Source of the DNA: Streptococcus sanguinis
GTDB taxonomy: Bacteria > Bacillota > Bacilli > Lactobacillales > Streptococcaceae
DNA length: 64,000 nucleotides
Direction of reading: 5' to 3'
NCBI RefSeq assembly: GCF_026781265.1
Contig: NZ_JAKUVC010000002.1
Coordinates: 906,379-970,378 of the forward strand
Part shown: one piece after another, positions 18,533 through 27,920 of the stretch
Layout of the letters: each line of letters starts with the position of its first letter
Numbering within the stretch: position 1 is the first letter of the stretch
Program-made: the position numbers and the translations under genes
Notes under the pieces: generated by a model
Databases searched by the model: none
The model's input: the letters and a program-made list of their open reading frames with translations, nothing else
Told to the model about the DNA's origin: nothing

Positions 18533-19207
18533 TTATTCACTGTGCTCTGCATCAAATCTTAGCGTCAGCACCTCATTTAACTGCTGATTATCATCCAGCA
18601 GTTTGACAAAGAGAGTATTGGCTAATCTACCCCAAGCCTGGTGTTGCTTCCTTTTATTGTAAAAGGAGAATTTTAAGTCCAAGGTATCCCGAATGGTCAC
18701 AAACTCATAGAAGACCAGGAAAATGAAGCGATACATGAGGACAATCAAGTCTAGCAGTACCCGCGGGACGTGCATGGCTTTAAAAAGCCGCAGCATCTGC
18801 GCAAAAGGCACTGTCAGGACAAAGAAATAAGTCGAAACCAAGGATGAATAGATGCGCAAAAGGATAAAAATGGTCTGTTGAACAGAGGATTGACTGATGC
18901 CCAGATAACCCTGACCTAAAGGCAAGGCCAGCAAGAGCTGTTCCTGATTATTCTGATAGGTCAAGATAAAGGTCAAGAGACTAATCAGAATAAAAATACT
19001 GGCGTGCAGATACCACTTTAGATAGCGCAACCACGGAAGCCGAGCTAGATAGCAAGTCAGAGGCGCCACCAAGACAATGAGCCCTAGCTGCAGACTCCTG
19101 ACACCAGAAAAACTGACAGCTAACAAGAGTACATAGATGACAAATTTATAAGCAACCGGCAGATTTTTCAACCGGTTTTGATAGGCGTATTTATCAATCG
19201 CAAACAT
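18533..19207 (-). CDS. cbiQ: Cobalt ECF transporter transmembrane protein
   Basis: T-component of the cobalt importer; about 224 residues with five or six hydrophobic helices and the cytoplasmic coupling region near FKAMHVPRVLLDLIVLMYRF at residues 140-160. The start MFAIDKYAYQ was chosen because AGGAG precedes it by 10 bases and other CbiQ proteins begin with a similar I-D-K/R-x-A-Y motif; a 23-codon upstream extension has no support. The preceding gene cbiN ends 117 bases upstream. Confidence 0.9.
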   Translation of the reverse strand: MFAIDKYAYQNRLKNLPVAYKFVIYVLLLAVSFSGVRSLQLGLIVLVAPLTCYLARLPWLRYLKWYLHASIFILISLLTFILTYQNNQEQLLLALPLGQGYLGISQSSVQQTIFILLRIYSSLVSTYFFVLTVPFAQMLRLFKAMHVPRVLLDLIVLMYRFIFLVFYEFVTIRDTLDLKFSFYNKRKQHQAWGRLANTLFVKLLDDNQQLNEVLTLRFDAEHSE

Positions 19208-19324
19208 GAGGTAGCTCTCCTTTCTAGCTATGTTTTGCAATACCTCCCAGCACAGAGCAACTCCGGTCCCAGACAAGCTGAATCGCTATCAAGAACCAGA
19301 GCTCGCTCTTACTGTTGAAGGCTT

Positions 19325-19630
19325 TTATTTATGTTCAGAAACTTCCTTTTGTTGGCCTTGTTTTTTCCCTTTGTGGTAGCCAATGACATAGAAGATGATC
19401 CCCGCTCCGATACTGCCTTGCAGGGTAAAGAGCAGACTCTCTACTTCCGGACCTGCTGGCTCAAAAATCGGTGAAAACCAAGGCTCGTAGTCTTTTTGGA
19501 TAGTGCTAATGGTTTTTTCAGCAGCGTCATCTGTTCCACTGTATTCCACACCCTTAGGGGCAAAGATAAAGGCAGCTAGAGTGACTGCTACTGCAGCCAA
19601 GATTAAGATGATATTCTTATATTTTTTCAT
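19325..19630 (-). CDS. cbiN: Cobalt transport protein CbiN
   Basis: Small membrane subunit of 101 residues that is needed with CbiM for metal uptake. It has one hydrophobic helix at residues 5-25, an extracytoplasmic loop with the conserved [10 protein letters not shown] and PWFSPIFEP segments, and a second helix at about 66-86 ([16 protein letters not shown]). The C-terminus is hydrophilic and charged. It overlaps cbiM by 4 bases. Confidence 0.92.
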   Translation of the reverse strand: MKKYKNIILILAAVAVTLAAFIFAPKGVEYSGTDDAAEKTISTIQKDYEPWFSPIFEPAGPEVESLLFTLQGSIGAGIIFYVIGYHKGKKQGQQKEVSEHK

Positions 19631-20361
19631 TTGAACAGACCTGCTCTTTCTTTGATATTTTCTGAGATCAAGTTATAGAGGACAACTGTCAGCAATCCTT
19701 CTACGATAGCAATCGGGATTTGAGTGGTCAAGAAGACACCCATGAATTTCAATGCAGAACCAACAAAACCGCTGTTAGCATCTGGGAAGACTAAACCGAG
19801 CTGGATAGAAGTTGTCGCATAAGTGGCCAAGTCAGCAATCACAGCACAGATAAAGATAGATACCGGTGTAGACAGCTTGATGGATTTAGCAAACTTATAA
19901 ACGAAATAACCAACAAATGGACCAACTACTGCCATTGAGAATGCATTGGCACCCAGAGTAGTCAAGCCGCCGTGAGCCAAGAGGAGGGCTTGGAAGAGCA
20001 AACAGATGGTTCCCAAAACGCTGATAACGGACGGACCAAACATAGCTGTCCCCAGACCAACCCCAGTCGGATGCGAGCTAGATCCTGTAACAGACGGAAT
20101 CTTCAAAGAAGACAGGATAAAGATAAAGGCACCGGACAAGGCTAGCATGGTCTTGGAATTTGGATCCTCTGCAACGATTTTCTTGATGCGCATCAAGCCG
20201 ACCACAAAGAAAGGCAGGAATACGGCGAACCAGAAGATACACCAAAAGAGTGGAAGATAGCCTTCCATGATATGCATAGCTGACACAGACTGGGTACTCA
20301 GTACCGCCAAAATAGCCAACAAGGCCACAAAAGTTACTTTTTTATTTTTCAATAGTTTCAT
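19627..20361 (-). CDS. cbiM: Cobalt ECF transporter substrate-binding membrane protein
   Basis: S-component of the cobalt importer; 244 residues. A signal peptide precedes MHIMEGYLP near residue 29. Cleavage after SVSA would expose an N-terminal Met-His, the metal-binding group described for the NikM/CbiM family. Further metal-site features are conserved in [11 protein letters not shown] (His near residue 95). Six or seven hydrophobic helices follow. CbiM leads the cbiMNQO block, after cbiL. Confidence 0.93.
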   Translation of the reverse strand: MKLLKNKKVTFVALLAILAVLSTQSVSAMHIMEGYLPLFWCIFWFAVFLPFFVVGLMRIKKIVAEDPNSKTMLALSGAFIFILSSLKIPSVTGSSSHPTGVGLGTAMFGPSVISVLGTICLLFQALLLAHGGLTTLGANAFSMAVVGPFVGYFVYKFAKSIKLSTPVSIFICAVIADLATYATTSIQLGLVFPDANSGFVGSALKFMGVFLTTQIPIAIVEGLLTVVLYNLISENIKERAGLFK

Positions 20362-20430
20362 ATTTTTTTCCTTTACTAAGAACCTAAGCTCAAAAGGATG
20401 AATGTTTATCCATGAACATGGGTTCTGATA
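20362..20430 (-). other. cbiL-cbiM intergenic hairpin region
   Basis: The 69-base gap between cbiL and cbiM can fold, on the transcript, with AGAACC near the 5' end pairing to GGTTCT near the 3' end, and an inner GGAT/ATCC pairing. No U-tract follows, so it is not an intrinsic terminator. It could be a processing or stability element. I found no match to a known riboswitch. Confidence 0.3.
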
Positions 20431-21132
20431 TTAAAAAATCTTCTTTTTCACGAGGAAGGTAGTAAAATAAGGCAGCTTGGTTTCTGGTGTGATTCCCTCG
20501 AGGCCCAGCAGGGTCTGCTGCTTATCCGTCGAAGAATTGCTAACCATAAAAGTCTGCTGCAAGAGACCTAGCTTTTCTAGCAGAGGCAGGACAGTATCTA
20601 GGTGATTGGCCACCTTCATCAGCACAATCGAGTCATGCAGCTCAAGCGCCGCCTCGATCTTCTCAGCTGAAGCCGTAGCCGGCATGACCGCCAGAGACTC
20701 CTCATCCATGGTCAGAGGCTGACCTAGCTCAGAAGCCATGCTACAGAAAGAGGTGATACCAGGGATGGTCTGACAGTCGATTTCCTTTTCCAGCAGGGCC
20801 AGCAGATAGCTGTAAGTACTATAGACCATGGGGTCACCCAGTGTGATAAAGCCGACATTCTTGCCAGACTTGACATCCTCTGCGATTTCAGCAGAGATGG
20901 CCTGCCACTGGACTTCTTTGGTCGAATTGGAACGGACCATAGGGAAATGCCGCTGCTTGATTTCCAGATGCTCTTTCAGGTAGGGCTCTGCAATGCCTAA
21001 TGCAAAGCTTTTACTCCCTTTCTTAGCCTCAGGTGTATAGAGAATATCTAAGTCTTCCAAAAGCCGACTGGCCTTGATAGTCACTAGCTCGCTATCACCC
21101 GGTCCCACACCAATTCCGTAAAATTTTGCCAT
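20431..21132 (-). CDS. cbiL: Cobalt-precorrin-2 C(20)-methyltransferase
   Basis: SAM-dependent methylation at C-20 of cobalt-sirohydrochlorin (cobalt-factor II); 233 residues. Features of the tetrapyrrole methylase fold are the N-terminal YGIGVGPGDSELVTIKA, the GDPMVYSTYSYL motif near residue 97, and PGITSFCSMAS near residue 130. The CbiL/CobI subtype is supported by the PxAKKGS-like segment (TPEAKKGSKSFA). It follows cbiK after 9 bases. Confidence 0.93.
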   Translation of the reverse strand: MAKFYGIGVGPGDSELVTIKASRLLEDLDILYTPEAKKGSKSFALGIAEPYLKEHLEIKQRHFPMVRSNSTKEVQWQAISAEIAEDVKSGKNVGFITLGDPMVYSTYSYLLALLEKEIDCQTIPGITSFCSMASELGQPLTMDEESLAVMPATASAEKIEAALELHDSIVLMKVANHLDTVLPLLEKLGLLQQTFMVSNSSTDKQQTLLGLEGITPETKLPYFTTFLVKKKIF

Positions 21133-21141
21133 GCCTTCCTC

Positions 21142-21909
21142 CTATTCGATGATTTCTTCTAAGTGCTGGATGTAGAGCTGCTGAACCTTAGGATATTCTC
21201 CCAGACCGACCAGATGGGCCTTGACCTCATATCCCCGCTCCTTGAAGAAGTGATACCAAGAACCTTCCTCATCTGAGCTCATATCATTGGTCGCATGGTC
21301 GCCTGCTACCAGCATGAAGGGTGCTAGATGAACTTCTCGGACACCTTCTTTCTTCAGTTCCTGCTCAATCAGCTCAACCGGAGGATAGCTTTCTACACAT
21401 CCGATATAGACTGAGTTTCCCTTCATCATATGATCCAAGGCCGCATAAGCTGTAAAGGCATAATGCTGACTGCCATGCCCCATCAGAACGGTTGCTGCAT
21501 CATGACCTTTATGGCCATACCGTTCCAGCAGAATATCCTTGACAGCCTCATAGTCTTCCTGACTGTTGAGCAGAGGCTTGGCAACGACTAGTTTTTTAAA
21601 AGCTGATTCAAACTCTTTGGCTTGGGCAAGAATCTTTTCATACTCGCTGCCCAAAATGACATGGAGAGGCTGGATATAGACCTCTTCAGTGCCCGCTTCC
21701 AAGAGCTGCTCTAACACCTCTTTGACCGTAGGAATATCTAGCCCTTCCTGCTTCTTAATCCGCCGTCTAACGACATTGGAAGTAAAAGCTCGGTGGACCG
21801 GATAGTCTGGAAAATGTTCCTGAATAGCCTGCTCACAAGCCTCGATTGTTTTGCGTCTGGTCTCGGGATAGGTTGTTCCGAAACTGACAACTACTATAGC
21901 TTTACTCAT
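21142..21909 (-). CDS. cbiK: Sirohydrochlorin cobaltochelatase
   Basis: Inserts Co2+ into sirohydrochlorin, which marks this as the anaerobic (early cobalt insertion) pathway. The 255-residue protein is the CbiK type: metal-binding residues expected from Salmonella CbiK are visible as His in LMGHGSQH near residue 143, Glu in IGCVESYPPV near residue 172, and His in LVAGDHATNDM near residue 203. It is twice the length of the short CbiX form. Confidence 0.93.
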   Translation of the reverse strand: MSKAIVVVSFGTTYPETRRKTIEACEQAIQEHFPDYPVHRAFTSNVVRRRIKKQEGLDIPTVKEVLEQLLEAGTEEVYIQPLHVILGSEYEKILAQAKEFESAFKKLVVAKPLLNSQEDYEAVKDILLERYGHKGHDAATVLMGHGSQHYAFTAYAALDHMMKGNSVYIGCVESYPPVELIEQELKKEGVREVHLAPFMLVAGDHATNDMSSDEEGSWYHFFKERGYEVKAHLVGLGEYPKVQQLYIQHLEEIIE

Positions 21910-21922
21910 GATTCACCTCCTT

Positions 21923-23362
21923 TCAGAGAATTTCCCGACATTTATCAAGGATGGAAGCAATCGTCGCTTCATCTGTCTCAACAATCTCGCTAAAGCCTGC
22001 TTCCTCTAAAACAGCCCGCGTGCTGGCACCCATGACAACAATAGGAACATCTGTCCAGTCAAATCCAGCTTCTTGACTAGCCGCTACAAAGTTCATGGCC
22101 GCAGCAGAGTTCGGAAGACAGACAACTTCCATCTCTGACCAATTGTCACTGCTAATCTGACTGTCAAAGGCCAGCCTGTGACTAGCAATAATCGGCAGCG
22201 AATAGAGTTCTGCCAGACTGGCTTTCTTATGCTCAGCTGTCAGAATATACCAGTTGCCGCCTTCTTTTTCCAGAGCAGCTGCAAAATCCGCATCCGACTG
22301 CTGTGGCGTCATCCGATCCAGCATAATCCCGCTCGCTTCGATAGACTTAGCCGTATGATGACCAACAGCCGCAAAGCGAATGTGCGGCAGACTGCGCAAG
22401 TCTTTGCCTGCCTTGCGGAGGGCTTTCAAGAAGAGCGGCCAGCTCTGCATATCTGCAAAGAGGAGACCATCTACCTGCTCCAAGTCCGGCAGCTGCAATT
22501 CTAGCTCTTCAACCAAATCTCGAGCAGGGAAAGTGGTCAGTGCAGCCCCAGCATCCCTGAGCAAGCGAGGAAGCCTGCCAGTCTCTGACTGCTGGATGAA
22601 GATTTTCCGACCGAAAAGCGGCAGATTCTCATGGAAATTCAGCTGCTGTCTATAGGCCACGACATCACCTACCACGATGACACTCGGCGCCTTAAAGTCC
22701 TCAGCTTCTGCTAGTTCTACTATGTTACCCAAGGTTCCATCCACTGAACGCTGCTGAGGATGGGTTCCCCATTCAACGATGGCGGCTGGCTTGTCCTTGC
22801 CATAGCCTCTAGCCGTTAGCTCTTGGACGATGGAAGGCAGATTTTTCATGCCCATGAGGAAGACCAAGGTTCCTTTGAGCTCAGAAATGGCTTCCCAGTT
22901 GAGCATTTCTGTCTCATCCTTGAGATGGGCTGTAAAGACATGGAAGCTAGTCGCTACATCCCGATAAGTCATAGGAATCCCTGCATAGGTCAGACCAGCC
23001 ACAGCAGAGGTGATGCCTGGCACCACTTCAAAGTCCACACCGGCTTCCACCAGCTTGACTCCTTCTTCTCCGCCTCGGCCAAAGATATAGGGATCACCGC
23101 TCTTGAGGCGGACTACTCGTTTACCTTGACGGGCTTTTTCGATAAGAATCTTTTCAATCTCTTCCTGTCGGATGCAGGGCTGGCCTGGCTTTTTGCCGAC
23201 ATCTATCTTTTCGCAGTCAGACTTTAGATGCTGAAAGAGCTCTTGATTGACTAAACGGTCAAAGACCAAGACATCTGCTTCTTGAAGCCGTCTCTTGCCT
23301 TTGAGGGTCAACAACTCCGCATCGCCTGGACCTGCTCCCAGTAATGTTACTAAACCGGACAT
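21923..23362 (-). CDS. cobA: Uroporphyrinogen-III C-methyltransferase fused to uroporphyrinogen-III synthase
   Basis: Fusion of 479 residues. The N-terminal part (about 1-245) is a SUMT/CobA methyltransferase that makes precorrin-2: LLGAGPGDAELLTLKG at residues 7-22, GDPYIFGRGGEE near residue 87, and PGITSAVAGLTYAGIP. The C-terminal part (about 250-479) is a HemD-like synthase domain (FADMQSWPLFLKAL, AAVGHHTAKSIEASG, VVMGASTRAVLEEAG). Such fusions are known in Firmicutes. The operon also carries a separate hemD, so the synthase domain is either redundant or diverged. Confidence 0.92.
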   Translation of the reverse strand: MSGLVTLLGAGPGDAELLTLKGKRRLQEADVLVFDRLVNQELFQHLKSDCEKIDVGKKPGQPCIRQEEIEKILIEKARQGKRVVRLKSGDPYIFGRGGEEGVKLVEAGVDFEVVPGITSAVAGLTYAGIPMTYRDVATSFHVFTAHLKDETEMLNWEAISELKGTLVFLMGMKNLPSIVQELTARGYGKDKPAAIVEWGTHPQQRSVDGTLGNIVELAEAEDFKAPSVIVVGDVVAYRQQLNFHENLPLFGRKIFIQQSETGRLPRLLRDAGAALTTFPARDLVEELELQLPDLEQVDGLLFADMQSWPLFLKALRKAGKDLRSLPHIRFAAVGHHTAKSIEASGIMLDRMTPQQSDADFAAALEKEGGNWYILTAEHKKASLAELYSLPIIASHRLAFDSQISSDNWSEMEVVCLPNSAAAMNFVAASQEAGFDWTDVPIVVMGASTRAVLEEAGFSEIVETDEATIASILDKCREIL

Positions 23363-23380
23363 TTTTTCTCCTTTTATTAG

Positions 23381-24130
23381 CTATTTTGTCAGATAAGCCT
23401 CTAACTCTTCTAAGCTAGAAACCATTTGAGGATAGGCCACAATTGGCCGAGAGATGATAATGCAGTCCATCCCCAGCTCTTGACAGCCATCAATCTTTTC
23501 ACGAATACCACCAACTGTACCGCTCTCCTTGGAAACAAAGACATCTGCTCCAGAGCGCAGCAAGAGCTCTTTATTACACTCTTTGGAAAATGGAGCTTTA
23601 ATCGCATCAATCTGATCCGCTACCAGTCCCAGCTGCTCACAAGCCAGAAGCACCTCTGAAGTCGGCAGAACACGAACGACAATCCGCTGCTCTGGCAGCC
23701 CCTTAACAAAGAGTGGCAAGGTCTTGCTGCCTGTTCCCAGATAGACTGTCTTGTAGACGCGCTTGGCAATCTCATCAATCGCTTCTTGGGTCGAGTGGAC
23801 CACGATGGCCCCGCTCAAATCCAAGGTCGCCTGACGCTCAAAGCGCAGGTAAGATACACCGGCCATCTCTGCCGCCCGAATGGCTTCCTTGGAAACGATG
23901 TCCGCAAAAGGATGAGTTGCATCAATGATTTCATCCACATCATTCTCTTTGATGAAGGCAACCATGTCCTCAGCTGTCAGCCTGCCCTGAATGACCGGCT
24001 GGCCGTATTTTGAAGCCAAGTGCCGGCCGTAGTCTGTGACAACAGAGCTGGTCACATCGATTTTCAAGCGGTCAAGCACTTCTAAAATAGCGGTGCTGTC
24101 GGATGTTCCTCCCAGCAGTAATTTCATCAT
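23381..24130 (-). CDS. cbiJ: Cobalt-precorrin-6A reductase
   Basis: Reduces cobalt-precorrin-6A to 6B with a nicotinamide cofactor; 249 residues. Recognisable motifs are LLLGGTSDSTAILE at the N-terminus, IDATHPFADIVSKEA near residue 65, YLRFERQ near residue 88, and the C-terminal FVSKESGTVGGIREK. It overlaps cbiH by 4 bases. Confidence 0.92.
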   Translation of the reverse strand: MMKLLLGGTSDSTAILEVLDRLKIDVTSSVVTDYGRHLASKYGQPVIQGRLTAEDMVAFIKENDVDEIIDATHPFADIVSKEAIRAAEMAGVSYLRFERQATLDLSGAIVVHSTQEAIDEIAKRVYKTVYLGTGSKTLPLFVKGLPEQRIVVRVLPTSEVLLACEQLGLVADQIDAIKAPFSKECNKELLLRSGADVFVSKESGTVGGIREKIDGCQELGMDCIIISRPIVAYPQMVSSLEELEAYLTK

Positions 24131-24852
24131 AAAGTATATCCTCGAGGTGTGATCATGCGTCCGTTTTTAACATAAGTTTCTTTGTTACCAACGATAACGA
24201 TTGTCGTCATATCTACCAAAGTCTCATCCAAGTCTTTGATAGTCGTCAAGATGATTTCCTCATCCTTACGGCCAATGTCCTTGCCGATACCGACGATCGT
24301 ATCCTCTGATTTGTACTCAGACATGATAGAAAGCGCTTTTGCCAAATGGTCTGGACGTCCCTTACTCCGAGGGTTGTAGAGGCAGACAACAAAGTCACCT
24401 TGAGCTGCAGCATGCAGACGCTTCTCAATCATTTCCCAAGGCGTCATCAAGTCACTCAGACTAATGTGACAGAAGTCGTTCATGAGGGGAGCTCCCATCG
24501 CTGCAGCAGCACCCAGACTAGCTGTAATACCTGGAACCACCTTAACTTCTACATCACTGGCATCTCCCAGCAATTCTAAAATCAAGCCAGCCATTCCATA
24601 GACTCCGGCATCCCCACTAGAAACAACGCCGACATTTTTGCCAGTCTCTCTAGCCAAATCAATGGCCTTTTGGCAACGGTCGATTTCCTGACGCATACCA
24701 TTCGCTACGAGCTCCTTGTCCTTGACCAAATCAAGAATCAACCGCATATAAGTCGAGTAGCCGACGATAATTTCACAATCTGCTATAGCAGCCAATGCTT
24801 CTTGTGACATCAATTCTTCTTTACCTGGGCCTAATCCGATAACGTATAGCAT
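24127..24852 (-). CDS. cbiH: Cobalt-precorrin-3 C(17)-methyltransferase
   Basis: Methylates C-17 and drives ring contraction; 241 residues. It has the tetrapyrrole methylase N-terminus YVIGLGPGKEELMSQEA, the SSGDAGVYGMAGLI motif near residue 82, PGITASLGAAAAMGAP near residue 110, and the CbiH/CobJ-type YNPRSKGRPDHLAKAL segment. It is 76 bases downstream of cbiG, a larger gap than most in the operon. Confidence 0.93.
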   Translation of the reverse strand: MLYVIGLGPGKEELMSQEALAAIADCEIIVGYSTYMRLILDLVKDKELVANGMRQEIDRCQKAIDLARETGKNVGVVSSGDAGVYGMAGLILELLGDASDVEVKVVPGITASLGAAAAMGAPLMNDFCHISLSDLMTPWEMIEKRLHAAAQGDFVVCLYNPRSKGRPDHLAKALSIMSEYKSEDTIVGIGKDIGRKDEEIILTTIKDLDETLVDMTTIVIVGNKETYVKNGRMITPRGYTL

Positions 24853-24928
24853 ATATTTTTTCTCCTTTATGGGTATGATAAAATTCTATAATGGCAGTTG
24901 GTTTATAAGACCGTCTGCTCTTTTTGAT

Positions 24929-25990
24929 TTACTTTTTGGTTATTGCTTTTGCAAGCGCATAGGTACAGCCGTTCTTGGCAAAGCGCTCTGTCAGGACTTG
25001 ACCCTGACTGGCCAGATCTGCGCTGGCCAAGGAGACACTGCCGACTCCGACTGTCTTTTTGACAAATTCTGACTGAGGATAGCGGTCTGCTACGACAGAC
25101 AGCTCCTCCTTGCTAAAGGTCTCAAAGGGACAGCCCAATTCTTTGGACAAGGCTAGAATAGCTGCTTCGTCCTTCTTGACATCAATGCTGACGATTTTAG
25201 AAATCTCACTGGCAGAAATCCCTTGCTGCTGACAAAATTCCTCAAAGCCTTCTCGGAAGACAGCAGGAGACACATCCTTTCTCGCTCCAACTCCTAAGAT
25301 ATAGGGTTGAGGATAGATGAGAGCCAGATTGTCTCTTTGAATGTCCTTTTTTTCTGTAGTCAGCAGAATCAGCGGGTCTGTTTCCTTGAGAACAGCCACC
25401 AGCTCTTCTTCACTCACAAGAGTTAGGCCGCGAAGGTCAGTGACCCAGACCTTTTCCTGATAGAAATAGACTGTTCGACCGCTGCCTAGATAGCTGTTGA
25501 AAGGTTTGATGAACTCCCTCAATTCCGGCCGCCAACCATTGACCGACTGAGCCAGATTGTCCAGAGCTGTTACATTCTGCACATCTGTCGCTGTCGTGAT
25601 GACAGGATTGGAACCGAGCAGTTCTGCGATGTCTAGCGTCACTTGATTGGCTCCGCCTAGATGTCCGCTCAGCAGACTGATGACATTGGTCGCTTTCTCA
25701 TCCATGACTACCACAGCTGGGTCAGTCGCCTTGTCTTTCAAGACTGGCGCAATAGCTCGCACAACTGCCCCGATAGCCATGATACAAATGAGGACATCCA
25801 CTTCCTGAAAGAGCTGACCAAGCGCCTCAATCACTCGTCCTTCAATGGCAATGACCCTGTCATCTGCCAAGCGAGGTGTCGTATAGATAGGGATTTCCTT
25901 GCCTAGCTTTTCGCGCAGAGTTAGTGCCAAGTCCTTGCCGACTGCTGTCACTGTTGCGATTGCGTAGCGGGCTTGAGAATTACTTGGCAT
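24929..25990 (-). CDS. cbiG: Cobalt-precorrin-5A hydrolase
   Basis: Opens the lactone ring and releases acetaldehyde from cobalt-precorrin-5A. The N-terminal domain contains [27 protein letters not shown] sequence and the [13 protein letters not shown] motif near residue 107; the C-terminal domain (from about residue 225) starts with [12 protein letters not shown]. About 353 residues from the ATG at 25990, which overlaps the cbiF stop by 11 bases; earlier in-frame ATGs at 26017 and 26032 lie inside cbiF and have no good ribosome binding site. Confidence 0.9.
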   Translation of the reverse strand: MPSNSQARYAIATVTAVGKDLALTLREKLGKEIPIYTTPRLADDRVIAIEGRVIEALGQLFQEVDVLICIMAIGAVVRAIAPVLKDKATDPAVVVMDEKATNVISLLSGHLGGANQVTLDIAELLGSNPVITTATDVQNVTALDNLAQSVNGWRPELREFIKPFNSYLGSGRTVYFYQEKVWVTDLRGLTLVSEEELVAVLKETDPLILLTTEKKDIQRDNLALIYPQPYILGVGARKDVSPAVFREGFEEFCQQQGISASEISKIVSIDVKKDEAAILALSKELGCPFETFSKEELSVVADRYPQSEFVKKTVGVGSVSLASADLASQGQVLTERFAKNGCTYALAKAITKK

Positions 25991-26753
25991 GGCTGCTCTT
26001 CCCCCGTCTGAACTCATGCTGAAAATCCGCATGGTAGAGTTTGGAATAGTAGAATTCCTGACCTAAAAAGTCACCGACCAAAATCAAAGCTGTCTTTCTA
26101 ATCTTAGCTTCCTTGACCTTCTCAGCAATGTTTGTCAAATCGCCAAAGACCTTCTTTTCATCCGGCCAAGTAGCCTTGTAAATGACAGCCACAGGCGTTT
26201 CTGGAGGATAGCCACCCTCAATCAGCTCGCTGACGACCTTTTCGATGCCTTGAACGGACAGGAAGATAGCCATAGATGTCCGGTGCTGAGCATAGCTTTT
26301 CAGGGATTCCCGATCTGGCACAGGCGTCCGGCCAGCCATCCGAGTGATGATGAGGCTTTGAGAAACCTCTGGTACAGTATACTCTGCCCCAATACTGGAA
26401 GCAGCTCCCAGAAAAGAGCTGACGCCCGGCGTACAGTCAAACTCTATGCCCCGCTTCTTCATCTCTTCGATCTGCTCTCGAATGGAGCCGTAGATGGAGA
26501 AATCTCCCGTCTGCAGGCGGACCACATCTTTACCAGCCTTGACGCCAGCCTCCATGACATCGATGATTTCCATCAAGTGCATGCTGGCGCTGTCATGAAT
26601 CTCAGCTCCTTCCTTACAGTAGTTCAGCAGGTCTGGATTGACCAAGGAGCCCGCATAAATGACCACATCAGCCTCAGACAGCTGCTTGTAACCTTTGAGC
26701 GTAATCAGCTCCACATCACCTGGGCCAGCTCCAACAAAATGTACTTTGGACAT
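25980..26753 (-). CDS. cbiF: Cobalt-precorrin-4 C(11)-methyltransferase
   Basis: SAM-dependent methylation at C-11; about 257 residues. The N-terminal [17 protein letters not shown], the [15 protein letters not shown] motif near residue 83, [18 protein letters not shown], and the [18 protein letters not shown] segment are characteristic of CbiF/CobM. The ATG at 26753 overlaps the cbiT stop codon (TGATG); a TTG codon lies directly in front of it and is not needed. Confidence 0.94.
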   Translation of the reverse strand: MSKVHFVGAGPGDVELITLKGYKQLSEADVVIYAGSLVNPDLLNYCKEGAEIHDSASMHLMEIIDVMEAGVKAGKDVVRLQTGDFSIYGSIREQIEEMKKRGIEFDCTPGVSSFLGAASSIGAEYTVPEVSQSLIITRMAGRTPVPDRESLKSYAQHRTSMAIFLSVQGIEKVVSELIEGGYPPETPVAVIYKATWPDEKKVFGDLTNIAEKVKEAKIRKTALILVGDFLGQEFYYSKLYHADFQHEFRRGKSSHAK

Positions 26754-27322
26754 CAATTAGCCTCTCTTTCTTTTTTCTTACAGGAAACGATAATGGTCGG
26801 ATTCTGAGGCTTAAAATAGTGCCCCTTGCCTATAGCTGTCCAGCGGCTAGCCTGAACCGAGACAATCTCTAAATCCTCCCAGTCCATCTGCTCCGCTATT
26901 TGAGCCGCTTCCAGAGCGTTCTCCAGCAGGATAAAGTTCAAGACCAGCCGTCCGCCCGGCTCCATGAGCTGGGCACACCAGTCAAAAATCTCCTGCATAT
27001 TGCCCCCGGTTCCTCCAACAAAAATGGCATCAAAGCTACCTTCCAGCTCAATCGGAGCCAGGCCTTGATGGAGACGGACATTGTGGCAGCCAAAGTGCTG
27101 GATATTCTCCTGCGTCAAGGCCACCGCGTCTTCATTGCGTTCCACTGCCACCACTTCCAGTTCTGGATAGGTTCGGGCTGCCTGAATCGTGACACTGCCA
27201 GTTCCAGATCCGACATCCAACATGCGCTTGGCCCGATGCAGCTCCAACTTATCCAAACTGATGGCTCTGACTTCTTCCTTGGTCATAGGGACTTTAGCCC
27301 TGATAAATTCCGAATCCCTCAT
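26753..27322 (-). CDS. cbiT: Cobalt-precorrin-6B C(15)-methyltransferase (decarboxylating)
   Basis: Methylates C-15 and removes the acetate carboxyl of ring C; 189 residues. It has a class I SAM-binding motif [15 protein letters not shown] near residues 35-49, an N-terminal [15 protein letters not shown] segment typical for CbiT, and [12 protein letters not shown] near residue 105. CbiT is separate from CbiE here, whereas CobL of the aerobic pathway joins them. It overlaps cbiE by 29 bases. Confidence 0.93.
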   Translation of the reverse strand: MRDSEFIRAKVPMTKEEVRAISLDKLELHRAKRMLDVGSGTGSVTIQAARTYPELEVVAVERNEDAVALTQENIQHFGCHNVRLHQGLAPIELEGSFDAIFVGGTGGNMQEIFDWCAQLMEPGGRLVLNFILLENALEAAQIAEQMDWEDLEIVSVQASRWTAIGKGHYFKPQNPTIIVSCKKKEREAN

Positions 27323-27920
27323 CTAACACCACCACCACATTCATTTCATACTCTCTATCTTCTACCTCATTCGCAGGCAGAATAGTAATGCGCTCATCTT
27401 CATAACTCAGCTGCTCACCGATGACCAGCACCTTATCTAAGCCTCTTTTAACAGCCTCTTGAGCAATCTCGTAGGGGCCAACTTTCTGATCAGTCACCAT
27501 AAAGACTTTTGACAAACTCATAATCAAGTCAAAGTTAGGCTCCTTAGCATGGCTGCTCGTCAGATAAGCATCGTTCATGGGCAGGGCAATTCTGCTGGCC
27601 AGATACTGCATGGCGCTGATACCTGGGGAGATGACCACGCGCCCCTTGAACTTCTCTGACAGCCATTTGCCCAAGCCGTAAATCAGCGGGTCGCCTGAGG
27701 CCAGATATAGAATTTCTTCATCCTCACCAAAGCTCCCCAGCAATTCTGCCAACGCAGCTAATTTTTTAGGAGGAACCAGGCCCTTATCCCGATAAGCTGG
27801 TGGCAAAATTTCCAAATGCCGCTCGCTGCCCAAAATGCGGTCTGCCTTCTCAAAATAGGCTTCCTGTCCCAGGAGACCATAGCTGGGATCTCCCGGACCA
27901 ATTCCGATAACATAAATCAT
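27294..27920 (-). CDS. cbiE: Cobalt-precorrin-7 C(5)-methyltransferase
   Basis: SAM-dependent methylation at C-5; about 208 residues. It shows YVIGIGPGDPSYG at the N-terminus, YLASGDPLIYGLGKWL near residue 75, and PGISAMQYLASRIALP near residue 97. Two ATGs are possible; the second (27920) has AAGGAGG seven bases upstream and overlaps the cbiD stop as ATGA, so it is preferred over the ATG at 27926. Confidence 0.92.
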   Translation of the reverse strand: MIYVIGIGPGDPSYGLLGQEAYFEKADRILGSERHLEILPPAYRDKGLVPPKKLAALAELLGSFGEDEEILYLASGDPLIYGLGKWLSEKFKGRVVISPGISAMQYLASRIALPMNDAYLTSSHAKEPNFDLIMSLSKVFMVTDQKVGPYEIAQEAVKRGLDKVLVIGEQLSYEDERITILPANEVEDREYEMNVVVVLDEGFGIYQG

